From positions 1 to 64,000 of the IMG/VR virus record IMGVR_UViG_3300025362_000005: 64,000 nt of DNA; one strand, given 5' to 3'. A program made the position numbers and the translations under genes. The DNA comes from a virus. The first letter of the stretch is position 1. Each line of letters begins with the position of its first letter. Shown here piece after piece: positions 17,472 through 25,015 of this stretch. The notes under the pieces were generated by a model. That model saw only the letters and a list, made by a program, of their open reading frames with translations. It was not told the DNA's origin and searched no databases.

Positions 17472-18484
17472 TATTTCTTCCTTAATATTTTAATAAATAA
17501 AGAACTGACTTCATTACGTGCACACAAAAAACATCCTATCTTATCCTCTAGTAAATACATGGTACCTTCTCCTGCTTTCAAACACTTTAAAAACATATCC
17601 ACTGGTATAGTATAAATATTATCTTTTACATTTTCACTGACGTAATCCACGTGCTCAGTAATTTTATCACCACTTATAGACGCTATAGTCAGGTCTTTAT
17701 TAGTGCGTAGTGAAAATACTTGATGTTGATCATCATTCACACTGGTACTAATTTGTACACGGTTGATAGCATCAAGCACAGCCTGTGTGTCGGCAATAAC
17801 TATTTTATGAGTAAAATCTGACTTAGGAGCGAGGACTTGATTAATTACATTTAATGGATACTCCATACCAATACGTAGTTTAAACCCTATTATTGCTTCA
17901 TCGGTATACACATATAGAAATCCTTGGGTAATGGCATAATGTGTGAGATTTTGTAGATTGATGATTGTTTCACAGGCTTCACGTGGTAGCCAAAACGATG
18001 TGCCAAAAGGAGAGGCTATTTTATACACTCCTATATCACGTGCATTCAACATATATGCTGTATCGTCATCGACATAAACCCCACTTACTGCTTTCTTGTG
18101 ATTCTGAAATCTGACTATTCCCAACATTTCCAAGAAATCTGTGGGTAGTGGTGTGCGTACAAGGTTATCAGGGAATACTGTTTTCTTATAGAGTGCTAAT
18201 GCATCTTCTTGCTTACGAAAACTTGCTTTATTTCTGCCGTATTTCACGAGTACAAGACTTGGGTCATCAATAAATATAGAATCCTCTACTGTAATTCTAC
18301 TCAGTAGTGTACCAAATTTCTGTGCATCGATACTACCTGTTACTGTTAAATCTGTTACTGCTTTTACTGCCATCAACCCATTGTATGCAAACACTTCCTC
18401 GTTTTCAAAATACAGGGTGTTACTACCTGCTAGTTGTGTGGCGTTCTTAGTTGTTGCTTTTAACGCTAATTCAATACTGTTCAT
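17471..18484 (-). CDS. DNA polymerase sliding clamp, DnaN-like
   Basis: 337 aa, beta-strand-rich, begins MNSIELALKATTKNATQLAG and ends SSLFIKILRKK. The ARDIGVYKIAS and GMEYPLNVINQVLAPK segments resemble the second and third clamp domains of bacterial beta clamps. No single catalytic motif exists for clamps, so the call rests on length, fold-like pattern and position directly upstream of the polymerase (one-base overlap). A promoter lies just upstream at 18502-18531. Confidence 0.8.
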   Translation of the reverse strand: MNSIELALKATTKNATQLAGSNTLYFENEEVFAYNGLMAVKAVTDLTVTGSIDAQKFGTLLSRITVEDSIFIDDPSLVLVKYGRNKASFRKQEDALALYKKTVFPDNLVRTPLPTDFLEMLGIVRFQNHKKAVSGVYVDDDTAYMLNARDIGVYKIASPFGTSFWLPREACETIINLQNLTHYAITQGFLYVYTDEAIIGFKLRIGMEYPLNVINQVLAPKSDFTHKIVIADTQAVLDAINRVQISTSVNDDQHQVFSLRTNKDLTIASISGDKITEHVDYVSENVKDNIYTIPVDMFLKCLKAGEGTMYLLEDKIGCFLCARNEVSSLFIKILRKK

Positions 18485-18499
18485 ATTTTCTCCTTTATT

Positions 18500-18967
18500 T
18501 TATCTTAACACCATTTGTGGAAACATGTCAACACATATTTCCATATAGCGTTTCGTATCCATAGAACATATTACACATGGGTCAAGCACATTGCGTATCT
18601 GTTGTTGTTTGTCAATACTATATGTTTTCAGTAACTTTTGTACACGCTTTTCCCCTGCTTCACTCAACACATACCATTCTTGGGTCTCAAAGAAATCAGA
18701 ATTAATTATTGTGTCCAATTTATTAGTACCTTGTAACGCCATGATCTGTTTACTTATAAACCCCTTTTTATTTAATAGCGCTATAACATCTATAGTTTTT
18801 TTGGTGTACGCTCCATAGTCTGTGGCTACAAACTTTGTTGGTCTCATGGGTATACAATCGCTTAACCACATGTATGTTAAAAACACATTAGCATTCCATA
18901 AGAACTGAGTAGACGCTTTGTGTGTGAAATAAAGTACAACTAAAAAAGTATCCTCTAATGACAGCAT
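18500..18967 (-). CDS. hypothetical protein with winged-helix-like region, 155 aa
   Basis: Begins MLSLEDTFLVVLYFTHKAST. The segment GAYTKKTIDVIALLNKKG followed by WYVLSEAGEKRVQKLL reads like a winged helix (helix, then wing, then YxLTExG helix) and recalls SocA/Panacea-type small domains, but the match is weak. It starts within the end of the upstream gene. Confidence 0.72.
   Translation of the reverse strand: MLSLEDTFLVVLYFTHKASTQFLWNANVFLTYMWLSDCIPMRPTKFVATDYGAYTKKTIDVIALLNKKGFISKQIMALQGTNKLDTIINSDFFETQEWYVLSEAGEKRVQKLLKTYSIDKQQQIRNVLDPCVICSMDTKRYMEICVDMFPQMVLR
18502..18531 (-). promoter_or_regulatory. promoter for clamp and polymerase
   Basis: TTGACA (18526-18531) and TAAGAT (18502-18507) lie 18 bases apart on the minus strand, inside the last codons of the preceding gene and just before the clamp start at 18484. 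The -35 box is perfect, the -10 box is weaker. Confidence 0.45.
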
Positions 18968-19266
18968 AATAATTTCCTCATGTCGTCACTACGTCTCCAT
19001 TCTAAAATAGCCTTGTAGTCATACTCTTCATAGGGGATTAAACTGTATAGCCGAGGATTTGTGTTATTAAATCTATATAATGATATAATTGAAGCCTGTG
19101 TTTCATCTGTGTAAATATACAAAGATGATGCATTCCAATTGTAATCTCTGTCTACATATATTTCATACCCTAAATCATGTAAATGATTCAACACATCTAC
19201 TTCATATATACAAGGTATGTGTGCTTTAAACGGTATAAATTGCATTGCTAATCGACTTATTATCAT
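18955..19266 (-). CDS. hypothetical protein, 103 aa
   Basis: Begins MIISRLAMQFIPFKAH behind GGAGAATA, Tyr-rich, ends KLLCCH. It overlaps the next gene by 13 bases in another frame. No recognised domain. Confidence 0.7.
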   Translation of the reverse strand: MIISRLAMQFIPFKAHIPCIYEVDVLNHLHDLGYEIYVDRDYNWNASSLYIYTDETQASIISLYRFNNTNPRLYSLIPYEEYDYKAILEWRRSDDMRKLLCCH

Positions 19267-19267
19267 A

Positions 19268-20632
19268 TTATTCTCCTTGGTATTCGGGTATATCTTTCTT
19301 CCACCTACTATCTATATACGTTCTTCCCGTGCCATAGCTATATAGCACTACTACTTCATCCATTTCCGTGTATTCTCCAAATCGTTCAGCGGTAGCCGTA
19401 ATTCTCATAATACCTTGTTGCTTTTCTTCTATAGTTTGATTCAATATAAATAGTCCTGACACATGGTGTAACTTCCTTTTGTCTTCAGCAACATTTGCAC
19501 CATCACCATCTTTGCGAATAGCTTCCCCATTTAAGTGACTAGCTGTTATTACTGCACAGTCAAACTCTTTAGCCCAACCTTTTAGTCCCAACCATGTGTT
19601 GTTTGTTCGGTCTCGTGCATCATAGCCCTGTCCCACAATCATATCCGCGTAGTCAACAAGAATAACATCAGGAATAAACCCATACAGGTATTCAAGTGCT
19701 AGGATTTCATCATGTAATTGCTCCAACGTAGTACTATTTCGTACCACTAATCGTAGTGGACTACAGCGTACCCGTGCTTTCTTCTGCCACTTCGTAAAAT
19801 TGGTTTCTGTTCGTTGATCAAACTCTACTTCTTTATGTAGTATTTCATTGGTGTCATCAGCAAAAAAAGGGAGAGTATATGCTCCTTCGTTACGTGGCTT
19901 ACGTACAAAATTATTAAGCAGTACTTCACTCACTTCTGGTTTAGTCATTTCAAGTTCAAAAAGCAGTGCGTTACATCCTGACAAGCTTGCTATATTAGCT
20001 GTTTGTGCCAGCCACCGCGTTTTACCCCGTTTAGCAATTCCTGCATAGGAGTAAAGATTTCCTCGTCTAAACGCCCCCATGTATTTGCCAAGCACTCCGG
20101 GCATAGAAAATACTTCTTGTTGCTCATTGTTGAAAATATCTGAAACTATTTGTGTGTCTTCCCATAAATTTGTTTCTTCATGATCAATACGTGCTACTTT
20201 GTTATAGGACATCACCAAATTCTCGGCTTTGGCTATATTTGATGTCAACAACGATTTCTCAAGTTCTTCTATGAGTAACGTAATCTTTCTTTCACTTATA
20301 TAATGACGCGCACGGTCTATCATGTAGGGTACATTGTATTTGTCTTTAATAGCATAGGTATCACTCACGTGCTTCAACACTTTTGCGATAATAGCACTAT
20401 CTGCTTCTGTTAAACTAGTTTTATGTTGCGCATAAATCTCTTGTATGAATTGCTTTGGGGCTTCGTTGTACTGTTCATAATACCCTAATACCCAGCCAAG
20501 TATGGTTTTACTGCTATTAGCCTGCAAGTGCTTTGCCAACACAATCCCATTTATTTGTTTAATAAACTCATCTGATACTATCAAGCCAATAAGCAGTTCT
20601 TTCTCAGGTGTCATGCGTAGTGCTTTTGCCAC
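19268..20632 (-). CDS. DnaB-family replicative DNA helicase (gp41-like)
   Basis: 454 aa. The RecA-like domain (from about residue 185) has Walker A YAGIAKRGKTRWLAQ, a Glu of the H1a type in LLFELEMTKPE, Walker B DVILVDYADMI and the DnaB H3/H4 region GWAKEFDCAVITASHLN. The N-terminal 170 residues are helical as in the DnaB collar. It unwinds DNA ahead of the PolA-type polymerase and should partner the primase at 28204-29085. Start overlaps the stop of the gene upstream. Confidence 0.92.
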   Translation of the reverse strand: MAKALRMTPEKELLIGLIVSDEFIKQINGIVLAKHLQANSSKTILGWVLGYYEQYNEAPKQFIQEIYAQHKTSLTEADSAIIAKVLKHVSDTYAIKDKYNVPYMIDRARHYISERKITLLIEELEKSLLTSNIAKAENLVMSYNKVARIDHEETNLWEDTQIVSDIFNNEQQEVFSMPGVLGKYMGAFRRGNLYSYAGIAKRGKTRWLAQTANIASLSGCNALLFELEMTKPEVSEVLLNNFVRKPRNEGAYTLPFFADDTNEILHKEVEFDQRTETNFTKWQKKARVRCSPLRLVVRNSTTLEQLHDEILALEYLYGFIPDVILVDYADMIVGQGYDARDRTNNTWLGLKGWAKEFDCAVITASHLNGEAIRKDGDGANVAEDKRKLHHVSGLFILNQTIEEKQQGIMRITATAERFGEYTEMDEVVVLYSYGTGRTYIDSRWKKDIPEYQGE

Positions 20633-21132
20633 TATTTATTTCCTTTATGTATTAGTTTTGCTACCACCCCATTTACGGTACGTATCTTAAAACAACTTTG
20701 TAATGGGTTGCGTTCTACCACGTAACCACGTGCCCACAAATCAGCAAGTGACGCCGCAGGTGTTGAGCCACGAGGATACCCATCCCATTTGTCTACTACA
20801 ATTATAGAGGCGAGATGTGCCCAAAAAGCATTACGTGCATCTGCGGTAATATCCGTCCCTAGTGTATAGCATAAAGCCTCTGTAACGCATAAGAAGTTCC
20901 AGTAGCACATCTTTTTACCTAAAGTGGTGCATACACACGTTTCTGCGTCTTCGAGCCAGTCAGCACCGATTATGTGCGTCTCACAGGGTGTGGGTACAAC
21001 TTTCATAGGATTTATTAACTTAGAGGGCAAATATAGATATTCATCCCATTTGCAATTACTAGCATTATCACACTCTTTTCTATAAGGACATTTTTTCTTC
21101 AACACAGCTCTACTATCTTGTACATACTTCAT
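20632..21132 (-). CDS. Cys-rich hypothetical protein, 166 aa
   Basis: Begins MKYVQDSRAVLKKKCPYRK. CPYRKECDNASNCKW plus later Cys (CETH, CVCTTLGKKMC) suggest a metal-binding N-terminal half. It is translationally coupled to the helicase, so a replication role is possible but not shown by sequence. Confidence 0.75.
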   Translation of the reverse strand: MKYVQDSRAVLKKKCPYRKECDNASNCKWDEYLYLPSKLINPMKVVPTPCETHIIGADWLEDAETCVCTTLGKKMCYWNFLCVTEALCYTLGTDITADARNAFWAHLASIIVVDKWDGYPRGSTPAASLADLWARGYVVERNPLQSCFKIRTVNGVVAKLIHKGNK

Positions 21133-21152
21133 ATCTACTTCCTTTATACAAA

Positions 21153-21196
21153 AGAGGGGTGCTTTATTTAGCTCATGTTGTTGCCCACACCCCTCT
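21153..21196 (-). terminator. hairpin upstream of the 20632-21132 gene
   Basis: A perfect 9-bp stem AGAGGGGTG/CACCCCTCT with a 26-base loop; on the minus strand the stem is followed by TTTTG. It lies 21 bases before a start codon. It may be an attenuator, or a 5' hairpin of a transcript starting from an extended -10 like TGGTATAAA just upstream (about 21206-21214). Confidence 0.5.
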
Positions 21197-21267
21197 AATG
21201 CTTTATACCATAGTCTTCCCTACAATGCAGAGAGTAATGGCTTTCCACACGATTAATGGCAACTCTT

Positions 21268-21447
21268 TTAAAATGAAACCAATTCAATAAAATATACAAG
21301 AACATCACACACATATTCTTTACTAGGTGTGTCACCTGTACTAGTGTTAAATATAATAGTCACTTTATCCCCTACTCTTTCGATAGACCCTACAGTTTCT
21401 ATTGGAAACCATATTTCATGATCTTTTGTTAATGTAATTTTAATCAT
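21268..21447 (-). CDS. hypothetical small protein, 59 aa
   Basis: ATG at 21447 behind AAAAGGAGAAAGAA. Begins MIKITLTKDHEIWFPIETV; an all-beta pattern. It ends about 130 bases before the next gene, the gap that contains the hairpin. Function unknown. Confidence 0.72.
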   Translation of the reverse strand: MIKITLTKDHEIWFPIETVGSIERVGDKVTIIFNTSTGDTPSKEYVCDVLVYFIELVSF

Positions 21448-21469
21448 TTCTTTCTCCTTTTAATCTTAA

Positions 21470-21862
21470 TTATTTTTCAAGTACTCCACAAGGACTACCA
21501 TCTAAAAAAGTCCAGCTATCTAATAATTCTTGCAAAGACATTTGTCTCGCACTATTACTAGTGATTATGTTATAAGCACCTACCCATATAACAATTGCAA
21601 AATATTGAGGTTTTCCCTTCATCATAATAGGACGCCCAATAATATTTGCCCCATCTGCCCATGAAAAAGGTTTGTATACTTTTAGTGGTATGGGTTCAAC
21701 TACTACACAGTCACACTCTCTTACACAATATGTACCCGTGGTTTCCCCTATTGCTACCTGATAAGTGTCATAGCCATCACGTGCAGTTACTTCAAATACA
21801 CATCCTACTAACTATCTATACCAGAATACTTTATCACTACATCCTGTAATCTTAATTTTCAT
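21470..21862 (-). pseudogene. small gene interrupted by an in-frame TAG
   Basis: ATG at 21862 follows AAAAGGAGGCAG. Codons 1-16 read MKIKITGCSDKVFWYR, then TAG (21812-21814), then 113 uninterrupted codons in the same frame (LVGCVFEVTARDGYDTYQ to GVLEK) ending TAA at 21470. No start with a ribosome binding site follows the TAG. The downstream part is clearly protein-like, with Cys pairs in CVRECDC. It is a nonsense-interrupted gene, a readthrough gene or a sequencing error. Confidence 0.75.
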
Positions 21863-21873
21863 ACTGCCTCCTT

Positions 21874-22149
21874 TTAATAATGCACCATCATAAATTCATA
21901 TCCACTTTCAAACCCTCTGCTGTAGTACTGTGGTGCAAAAAGTGGAACACTAAAGTTCTGGCTAAGATTTTCTGCACTTGAGTAATTATAAAACATTGTC
22001 TCCTCATCTAATAGCAATACTGCATTGTGTGTCCCATATACGGGGGTATTTAACAATGTAGTATTGGCTCTTAATTGCCCAACTACTTCATTAAACTGTG
22101 GCTCAGTCAATGTACTGAAATCCATTACTCCGTCACCTTTGTACATCAT
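21874..22149 (-). CDS. hypothetical protein, 91 aa
   Basis: Start ATG at 22149 overlaps the preceding stop (GTATGATG); an alternative start at residue 9 (MDFSTL) also has GGAG before it. No recognised domain. Confidence 0.7.
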   Translation of the reverse strand: MMYKGDGVMDFSTLTEPQFNEVVGQLRANTTLLNTPVYGTHNAVLLLDEETMFYNYSSAENLSQNFSVPLFAPQYYSRGFESGYEFMMVHY

Positions 22150-22526
22150 ACGAGCTCCGCGTATTTACCCATAATATGCTTTATTTCTTTAATAGCCTCA
22201 ACACGCGCTTTTAATGTGTTATCATACATGACGCTATTTCTATTATATAGAACAGCAGGTGTCTCACAATTACTATCTGCCCCATCATACGTTTCTGTTG
22301 ATACGCTTAATAGTATATTATGTTTATTAAAAACGTATTTTATTACATGTTTTGTATCATATTTTGTAGAAACATAGGTTTTATACACCTTTATCTCATT
22401 ATCATGTAATACATATTGCGTTTCTTTAAACCCATCACTATCTACCTTTCTGTACTTCATATAATCTAATCCATCTAGTTTATACTCTACCAAATCACAG
22501 GGTCTAACCCCTTCATTTACTTTCAT
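22146..22526 (-). CDS. hypothetical protein, 126 aa
   Basis: Begins MKVNEGVRPCDLVEYKLDG behind AAGGAG, beta-rich middle, helical end (VEAIKEIKHIMGKY). Coupled by overlaps on both sides. Function unknown. Confidence 0.75.
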   Translation of the reverse strand: MKVNEGVRPCDLVEYKLDGLDYMKYRKVDSDGFKETQYVLHDNEIKVYKTYVSTKYDTKHVIKYVFNKHNILLSVSTETYDGADSNCETPAVLYNRNSVMYDNTLKARVEAIKEIKHIMGKYAELV

Positions 22527-22822
22527 ACTAACTCCTTTTTTGCTACATCAATAACTTCATTAAGATACCCGTTTCCACAAATATAGTCAATAGGTCGTAC
22601 ATTCTTATTTTTAGCACGTTCCACAAAATCTATGTGCATGTATAGTCTACACATTCTATATAAATCCATCCAAGCATAATCAAACCCCAAGTCATAGGTA
22701 TTACAGTATTTGGCGACAATGTCGTGTAGTGCTCTACGGTGTTTGGGTACGTCTTTAGTAGTGCTTTGAATTCCTAGTCGTTTCTCTATTGCTGTTAAAC
22801 GATCTAATATTTGTTGTTCCAT
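22523..22822 (-). CDS. hypothetical protein, 99 aa
   Basis: Start ATG at 22822 follows CAAGGAGGAAGC. Begins MEQQILDRLTAIEKRLG (coiled coil), then a globular part rich in Tyr and Met. It is the first coding gene downstream of the tRNA/ncRNA block. Confidence 0.75.
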   Translation of the reverse strand: MEQQILDRLTAIEKRLGIQSTTKDVPKHRRALHDIVAKYCNTYDLGFDYAWMDLYRMCRLYMHIDFVERAKNKNVRPIDYICGNGYLNEVIDVAKKELV

Positions 22823-22844
22823 GCTTCCTCCTTGTAAAAATAAA

Positions 22845-22918
22845 AACGCCATAAGAGATTCGAACTCTTACCCTGAGATTGGAAATCTCACATGCTAACC
22901 GTTAAACACCAATGACGC
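22845..22918 (-). tRNA. tRNA-Gly (anticodon UCC)
   Basis: A full cloverleaf can be drawn: 7-bp acceptor GCGTCAT/ATGGCGT, D-arm GTGT/GCAT with a GG-containing loop, anticodon stem TGAGA/TCTCA with loop TTTCCAA, T-stem AAGAG/CTCTT with canonical loop TTCGAAT. CCA is not encoded. Confidence 0.82.
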
Positions 22919-22919
22919 G

Positions 22920-22991
22920 TGGTCGGGCAATTTTGTCAATCTCTCTACGGCTACCCCGAATCTCCTTAGTTCATTTGGGAATGACCCAACC
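22920..22991 (-). other. possible degenerate tRNA between tRNA-Gly and tRNA-Met
   Basis: The 72 bases begin GGTTGGG and end CCCGACCA, a 7-bp acceptor-like pairing with one G-T pair at exactly tRNA length. A weak D-like arm (TTC/GAA) is visible, but no convincing anticodon or T arm could be folded. It is either a decayed tRNA or an odd spacer. Confidence 0.35.
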
Positions 22992-22993
22992 TC

Positions 22994-23064
22994 TAACAGG
23001 AACAGAGTACGATTCTGTATCTACGGGTCTATGAATCCCGTGCTCTACATTGAGCTATCCTGCT
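22994..23064 (-). tRNA. tRNA-Met-like (anticodon CAU)
   Basis: Acceptor AGCAGGA/TCCTGTT (7 bp with one G-T pair), T8A9, D-stem GCTC/GAGC with an unusually short 6-base loop, anticodon stem CGGGA/ACCCG (last pair mismatched) with loop TTCATAG, T-stem ACAGA/TCTGT with a non-canonical loop ATCGTAC. CAU could also read AUA if lysidine-modified. Divergent loops lower confidence. Confidence 0.7.
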
Positions 23065-23070
23065 ATGAAT

Positions 23071-23632
23071 CAGTTTTATCCCACCCACCTATAGAAAGTG
23101 GGACTAACAATACACTGGCATACCGGAAGCCTTATGTTTTTTACATGGGGCGTGTCTACCGCCATAACATTCAAGATTTAAGCCACACCATCCACCGTGT
23201 ACTTGAAACGACCCGTCCATCTTTGGTAGCTTATAACGAAAGCGTTTTTAAACCAACATCTTCAAACGCCCTTTCGGGTAAAGGCTACAGACCCATAGGC
23301 TATGTAGCTCAATCCACTTTGTAGAACCTAACAGCTCATCTAAGCCATTACAACTTTGATTTTGGATTCTATACCTCAAGGACTCTGGTTTGTTCTACAG
23401 TACTATAGTCCCTTTTTCTGCGACTTTAATTGTATGGGGGTGGTAAATTGCTACCCTTATAAAACTCCACCAACACAGCTTCCATACACTGTGGTGGCTT
23501 CAACGTCTACTAAATACAACTAGTGTACTTACTGGAAGTGAGGGCATTGCAGCCCTGTCCTATAAAATCTCAGGCTGTTTTCTCGTGCATTTAACCTTCA
23601 AATGACTTTATAGTCGAAACTATTACACTCCC
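23071..23632 (-). ncRNA. large structured RNA of about 560 nt beside tRNAs, with a 5' tRNA-like domain
   Basis: No convincing minus-strand coding frame is present in this gap. The first 100 bases form a cloverleaf-like fold: GGGAGTG/CACTTCC (23626-23632 with 23534-23540), ATAG/CTAT, CATTT/AAATG with a 7-base loop, AGGGC/GCCCT stacked on the acceptor. Downstream lie CCACCA/TGGTGG (23492-23497 with 23467-23472), TGTAGAAC/GTTCTACA (23392-23399 with 23320-23327), GCTACA/TGTAGC, an 11-bp helix 23264-23276 with 23237-23247 whose loop-side ACCCG also matches CGGGT at 23211-23215 (pseudoknot), and GGGACTA/TAGTCCC joining 23406-23412 to 23100-23106. Size, density of helices and tRNA neighbours recall ROOL/GOLLD-type ornate RNAs; some elements recall tmRNA. 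Class not determined. Confidence 0.6.
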
Positions 23633-23637
23633 TTCTT

Positions 23638-23904
23638 CTAAACGATTCTCCATTCATACACACTATTACCTGTTTTAAACTTTATGTAGTTTTCAGTTTC
23701 CTCAATAATTTCAGTTATGTAGCTTGTTTGCCACCAGTCTTGATGGCACATTGTACGCCCTATAATACTTCCTACTCTTATTGCTACCCCTACTCGTGGG
23801 CGTCCACTGTTTTCAAACTCTATATCCCCATCTGCTTCCCACAGTAAAGTACTCATACCACCCCTGTCGCCAGCATCATCTCCAACTCTTTTTAAACTAT
23901 ACAT
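23638..23904 (-). CDS. hypothetical protein, 88 aa
   Basis: Start ATG at 23904 (MYSLKRVGDD) follows AAAAGGA; upstream codons in frame start only with TTG. It ends six bases before the 5' end of the large RNA, so both are probably on one transcript. Beta-rich, no recognised motif. Confidence 0.7.
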   Translation of the reverse strand: MYSLKRVGDDAGDRGGMSTLLWEADGDIEFENSGRPRVGVAIRVGSIIGRTMCHQDWWQTSYITEIIEETENYIKFKTGNSVYEWRIV

Positions 23905-24131
23905 CTTACCCATTCCTTTTCCCAAAAATGATTATTCCACTTCTTTATCTGTAGAAAATGTTTTTGTTCAATTTCCAATTTATACTTAACAACTACTGTC
24001 CACCAAGTTTCATCCCCACCCAGTGTTATCCTAGTGTCTGTTTTAACATCCTTTTTGTTAGGTAGCCACACAACCGTTTCTGTAGTCAAATCAGTTTCGT
24101 GTCTTTGTAACAAATACTGTACAACTTTCAT
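23892..24131 (-). CDS. hypothetical protein, 79 aa
   Basis: Begins MKVVQYLLQRHETDLTTET, Trp-rich. It starts one base after the secreted-protein gene and overlaps the next start by 13 bases. Confidence 0.7.
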   Translation of the reverse strand: MKVVQYLLQRHETDLTTETVVWLPNKKDVKTDTRITLGGDETWWTVVVKYKLEIEQKHFLQIKKWNNHFWEKEWVRCIV

Positions 24132-24581
24132 TTAATTTGCCGTTATAACAAAAACCAGATCATATTCATACAAATCTGGACTTAATTCATAAGCAACTAT
24201 AGTATAACTGATTGTAAATATTTTGTCAACCCCACTTGTTTTTACCCCATTAGCAAGTATTTCTACTGCTGTACTGCTTAGTGTTATAGCTACTCCATCA
24301 TACTTCGCGGTGTAAACAAGTTCCTCTGCTGTGGCATTGCCAATTAATTTACCTGCGTTTGTTGAACTCACTGTTATATTATATCCAGTGTTTGCCTTTT
24401 CAGTAATAACTCCTATAGTTGTATCAACCACAGTTGTTGTTAAATCCAATGGTAGGTTTTGCTCTGTAAACGTAATCTCCACCGCACTAGGTATAGTGCC
24501 TGTTAGCGACACTGTTGCTGTTGCCCCAAATAAACCCATAGACAACAGTATTACTACGCCTATCATTATTAATCTTTTCAT
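24132..24581 (-). CDS. secreted beta-rich protein with signal peptide, 149 aa
   Basis: Start ATG at 24581 follows AAAAAGGAGATTAT. Begins MKRLIMIGVVILLSMGLFG, a classical Sec signal peptide with likely cleavage after FGA or ATA. The mature part is Thr/Val/Ser-rich (ATVSLTGTIPSAVEITFTEQ) and resembles pilin or coat-like beta-sandwich domains. It would be exported, so it could alter the host surface or periplasm (for example superinfection exclusion); this is inference. No transmembrane segment follows the signal. Confidence 0.8.
   Translation of the reverse strand: MKRLIMIGVVILLSMGLFGATATVSLTGTIPSAVEITFTEQNLPLDLTTTVVDTTIGVITEKANTGYNITVSSTNAGKLIGNATAEELVYTAKYDGVAITLSSTAVEILANGVKTSGVDKIFTISYTIVAYELSPDLYEYDLVFVITAN
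24201..24229 (-). promoter_or_regulatory. sigma70-type promoter upstream of the ncRNA/tRNA block
   Basis: TTGACA (24224-24229) and TATACT (24201-24206) 17 bases apart on the minus strand, inside the secreted-protein gene. It would drive 24131, 23904, the large RNA and the tRNAs. Confidence 0.62.
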
Positions 24582-24598
24582 ATAATCTCCTTTTTGCA

Positions 24599-24627
24599 TT
24601 TATACCCTATAAGACATATCTTTGCAA
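24599..24627 (-). promoter_or_regulatory. promoter for the secreted protein
   Basis: TTGCAA (24622-24627), 17 bases, TATAAA (24599-24604), directly before the start at 24581. A short AGCCCC-TGT-GGGGT hairpin lies just upstream. Confidence 0.5.
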
Positions 24628-24642
24628 TATACCCCACAGGGG

Positions 24643-24897
24643 CTATGTAATCTCTATCTGTTCTCCTGTTTCTAGTACTCGTACTTTTAGGGTACACCTA
24701 TAGTCATAGTGATTTCCAAGCCGATCCCCAATTATTACAAAATAAGGGAGCTCACACTTATATTTTTTTACACACTGCACGATACTACCTGCTCGTGCGC
24801 TTGAATGCATGGCAACAATAACTGCTACTTGACCACCTTCCAATTCATTCATTGGAATAATCCGTTTACCAATCTCTTCTACTAATTTACTTCCCAT
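24643..24897 (-). CDS. small FeoA/SH3-like protein, 84 aa
   Basis: Start ATG at 24897 (MGSKLVEEIGKR) follows AAAAAGGAGAAACA; the frame runs upstream without a binding site. The pattern IPMNELEGGQVAVIV, GSIVQCV, IIGD, ending TGEQIEIT is shared with the 93-aa protein at 33412-33693 (SLSEMKDGQLAEVL, GTVVQYV). The two are paralogues with an SH3-like strand pattern. Function unknown. Confidence 0.75.
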   Translation of the reverse strand: MGSKLVEEIGKRIIPMNELEGGQVAVIVAMHSSARAGSIVQCVKKYKCELPYFVIIGDRLGNHYDYRCTLKVRVLETGEQIEIT

Positions 24898-24965
24898 TTG
24901 TTTCTCCTTTTTAATTACACATATACCCTTGGATTGCTGTGAGACGCACGAGGTGAACCCACACC

Positions 24966-25015
24966 AGACTTTATACAGAAAGTTATACAACTATACTACT
25001 TTAGTTATAAAGTCT
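24966..25015. repeat. 10-bp perfect inverted repeat in the ligase-downstream gap
   Basis: AGACTTTATA (24966-24975) and TATAAAGTCT (25006-25015) are perfect complements, with a smaller AAAGT/ACTTT pairing nested inside. It lies directly behind the RNA ligase stop on the minus strand; there is no T-run, so it may be an RNA processing or stabilising hairpin. The rest of 24898-25014 shows nothing else. Confidence 0.6.

Noticed and set aside
21812-21814. Genome-wide TAG reassignment
   Set aside because: Other genes end at TAG normally (33722, 32773, 29577) and core genes have no internal TAG.
23031-23324. A 97-codon rightward frame through the structured RNA region
   Set aside because: No ribosome binding site, it runs antisense to tRNA-Met, and composition is not protein-like; the minus-strand structure explains the sequence.
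23071-23632. A complete standard tmRNA
   Set aside because: The acceptor partner of GGGAGTG lies only 100 bases downstream rather than at the 3' end, and the tag-like frame begins about 210 bases in; the tmRNA idea is kept only as a hypothesis.
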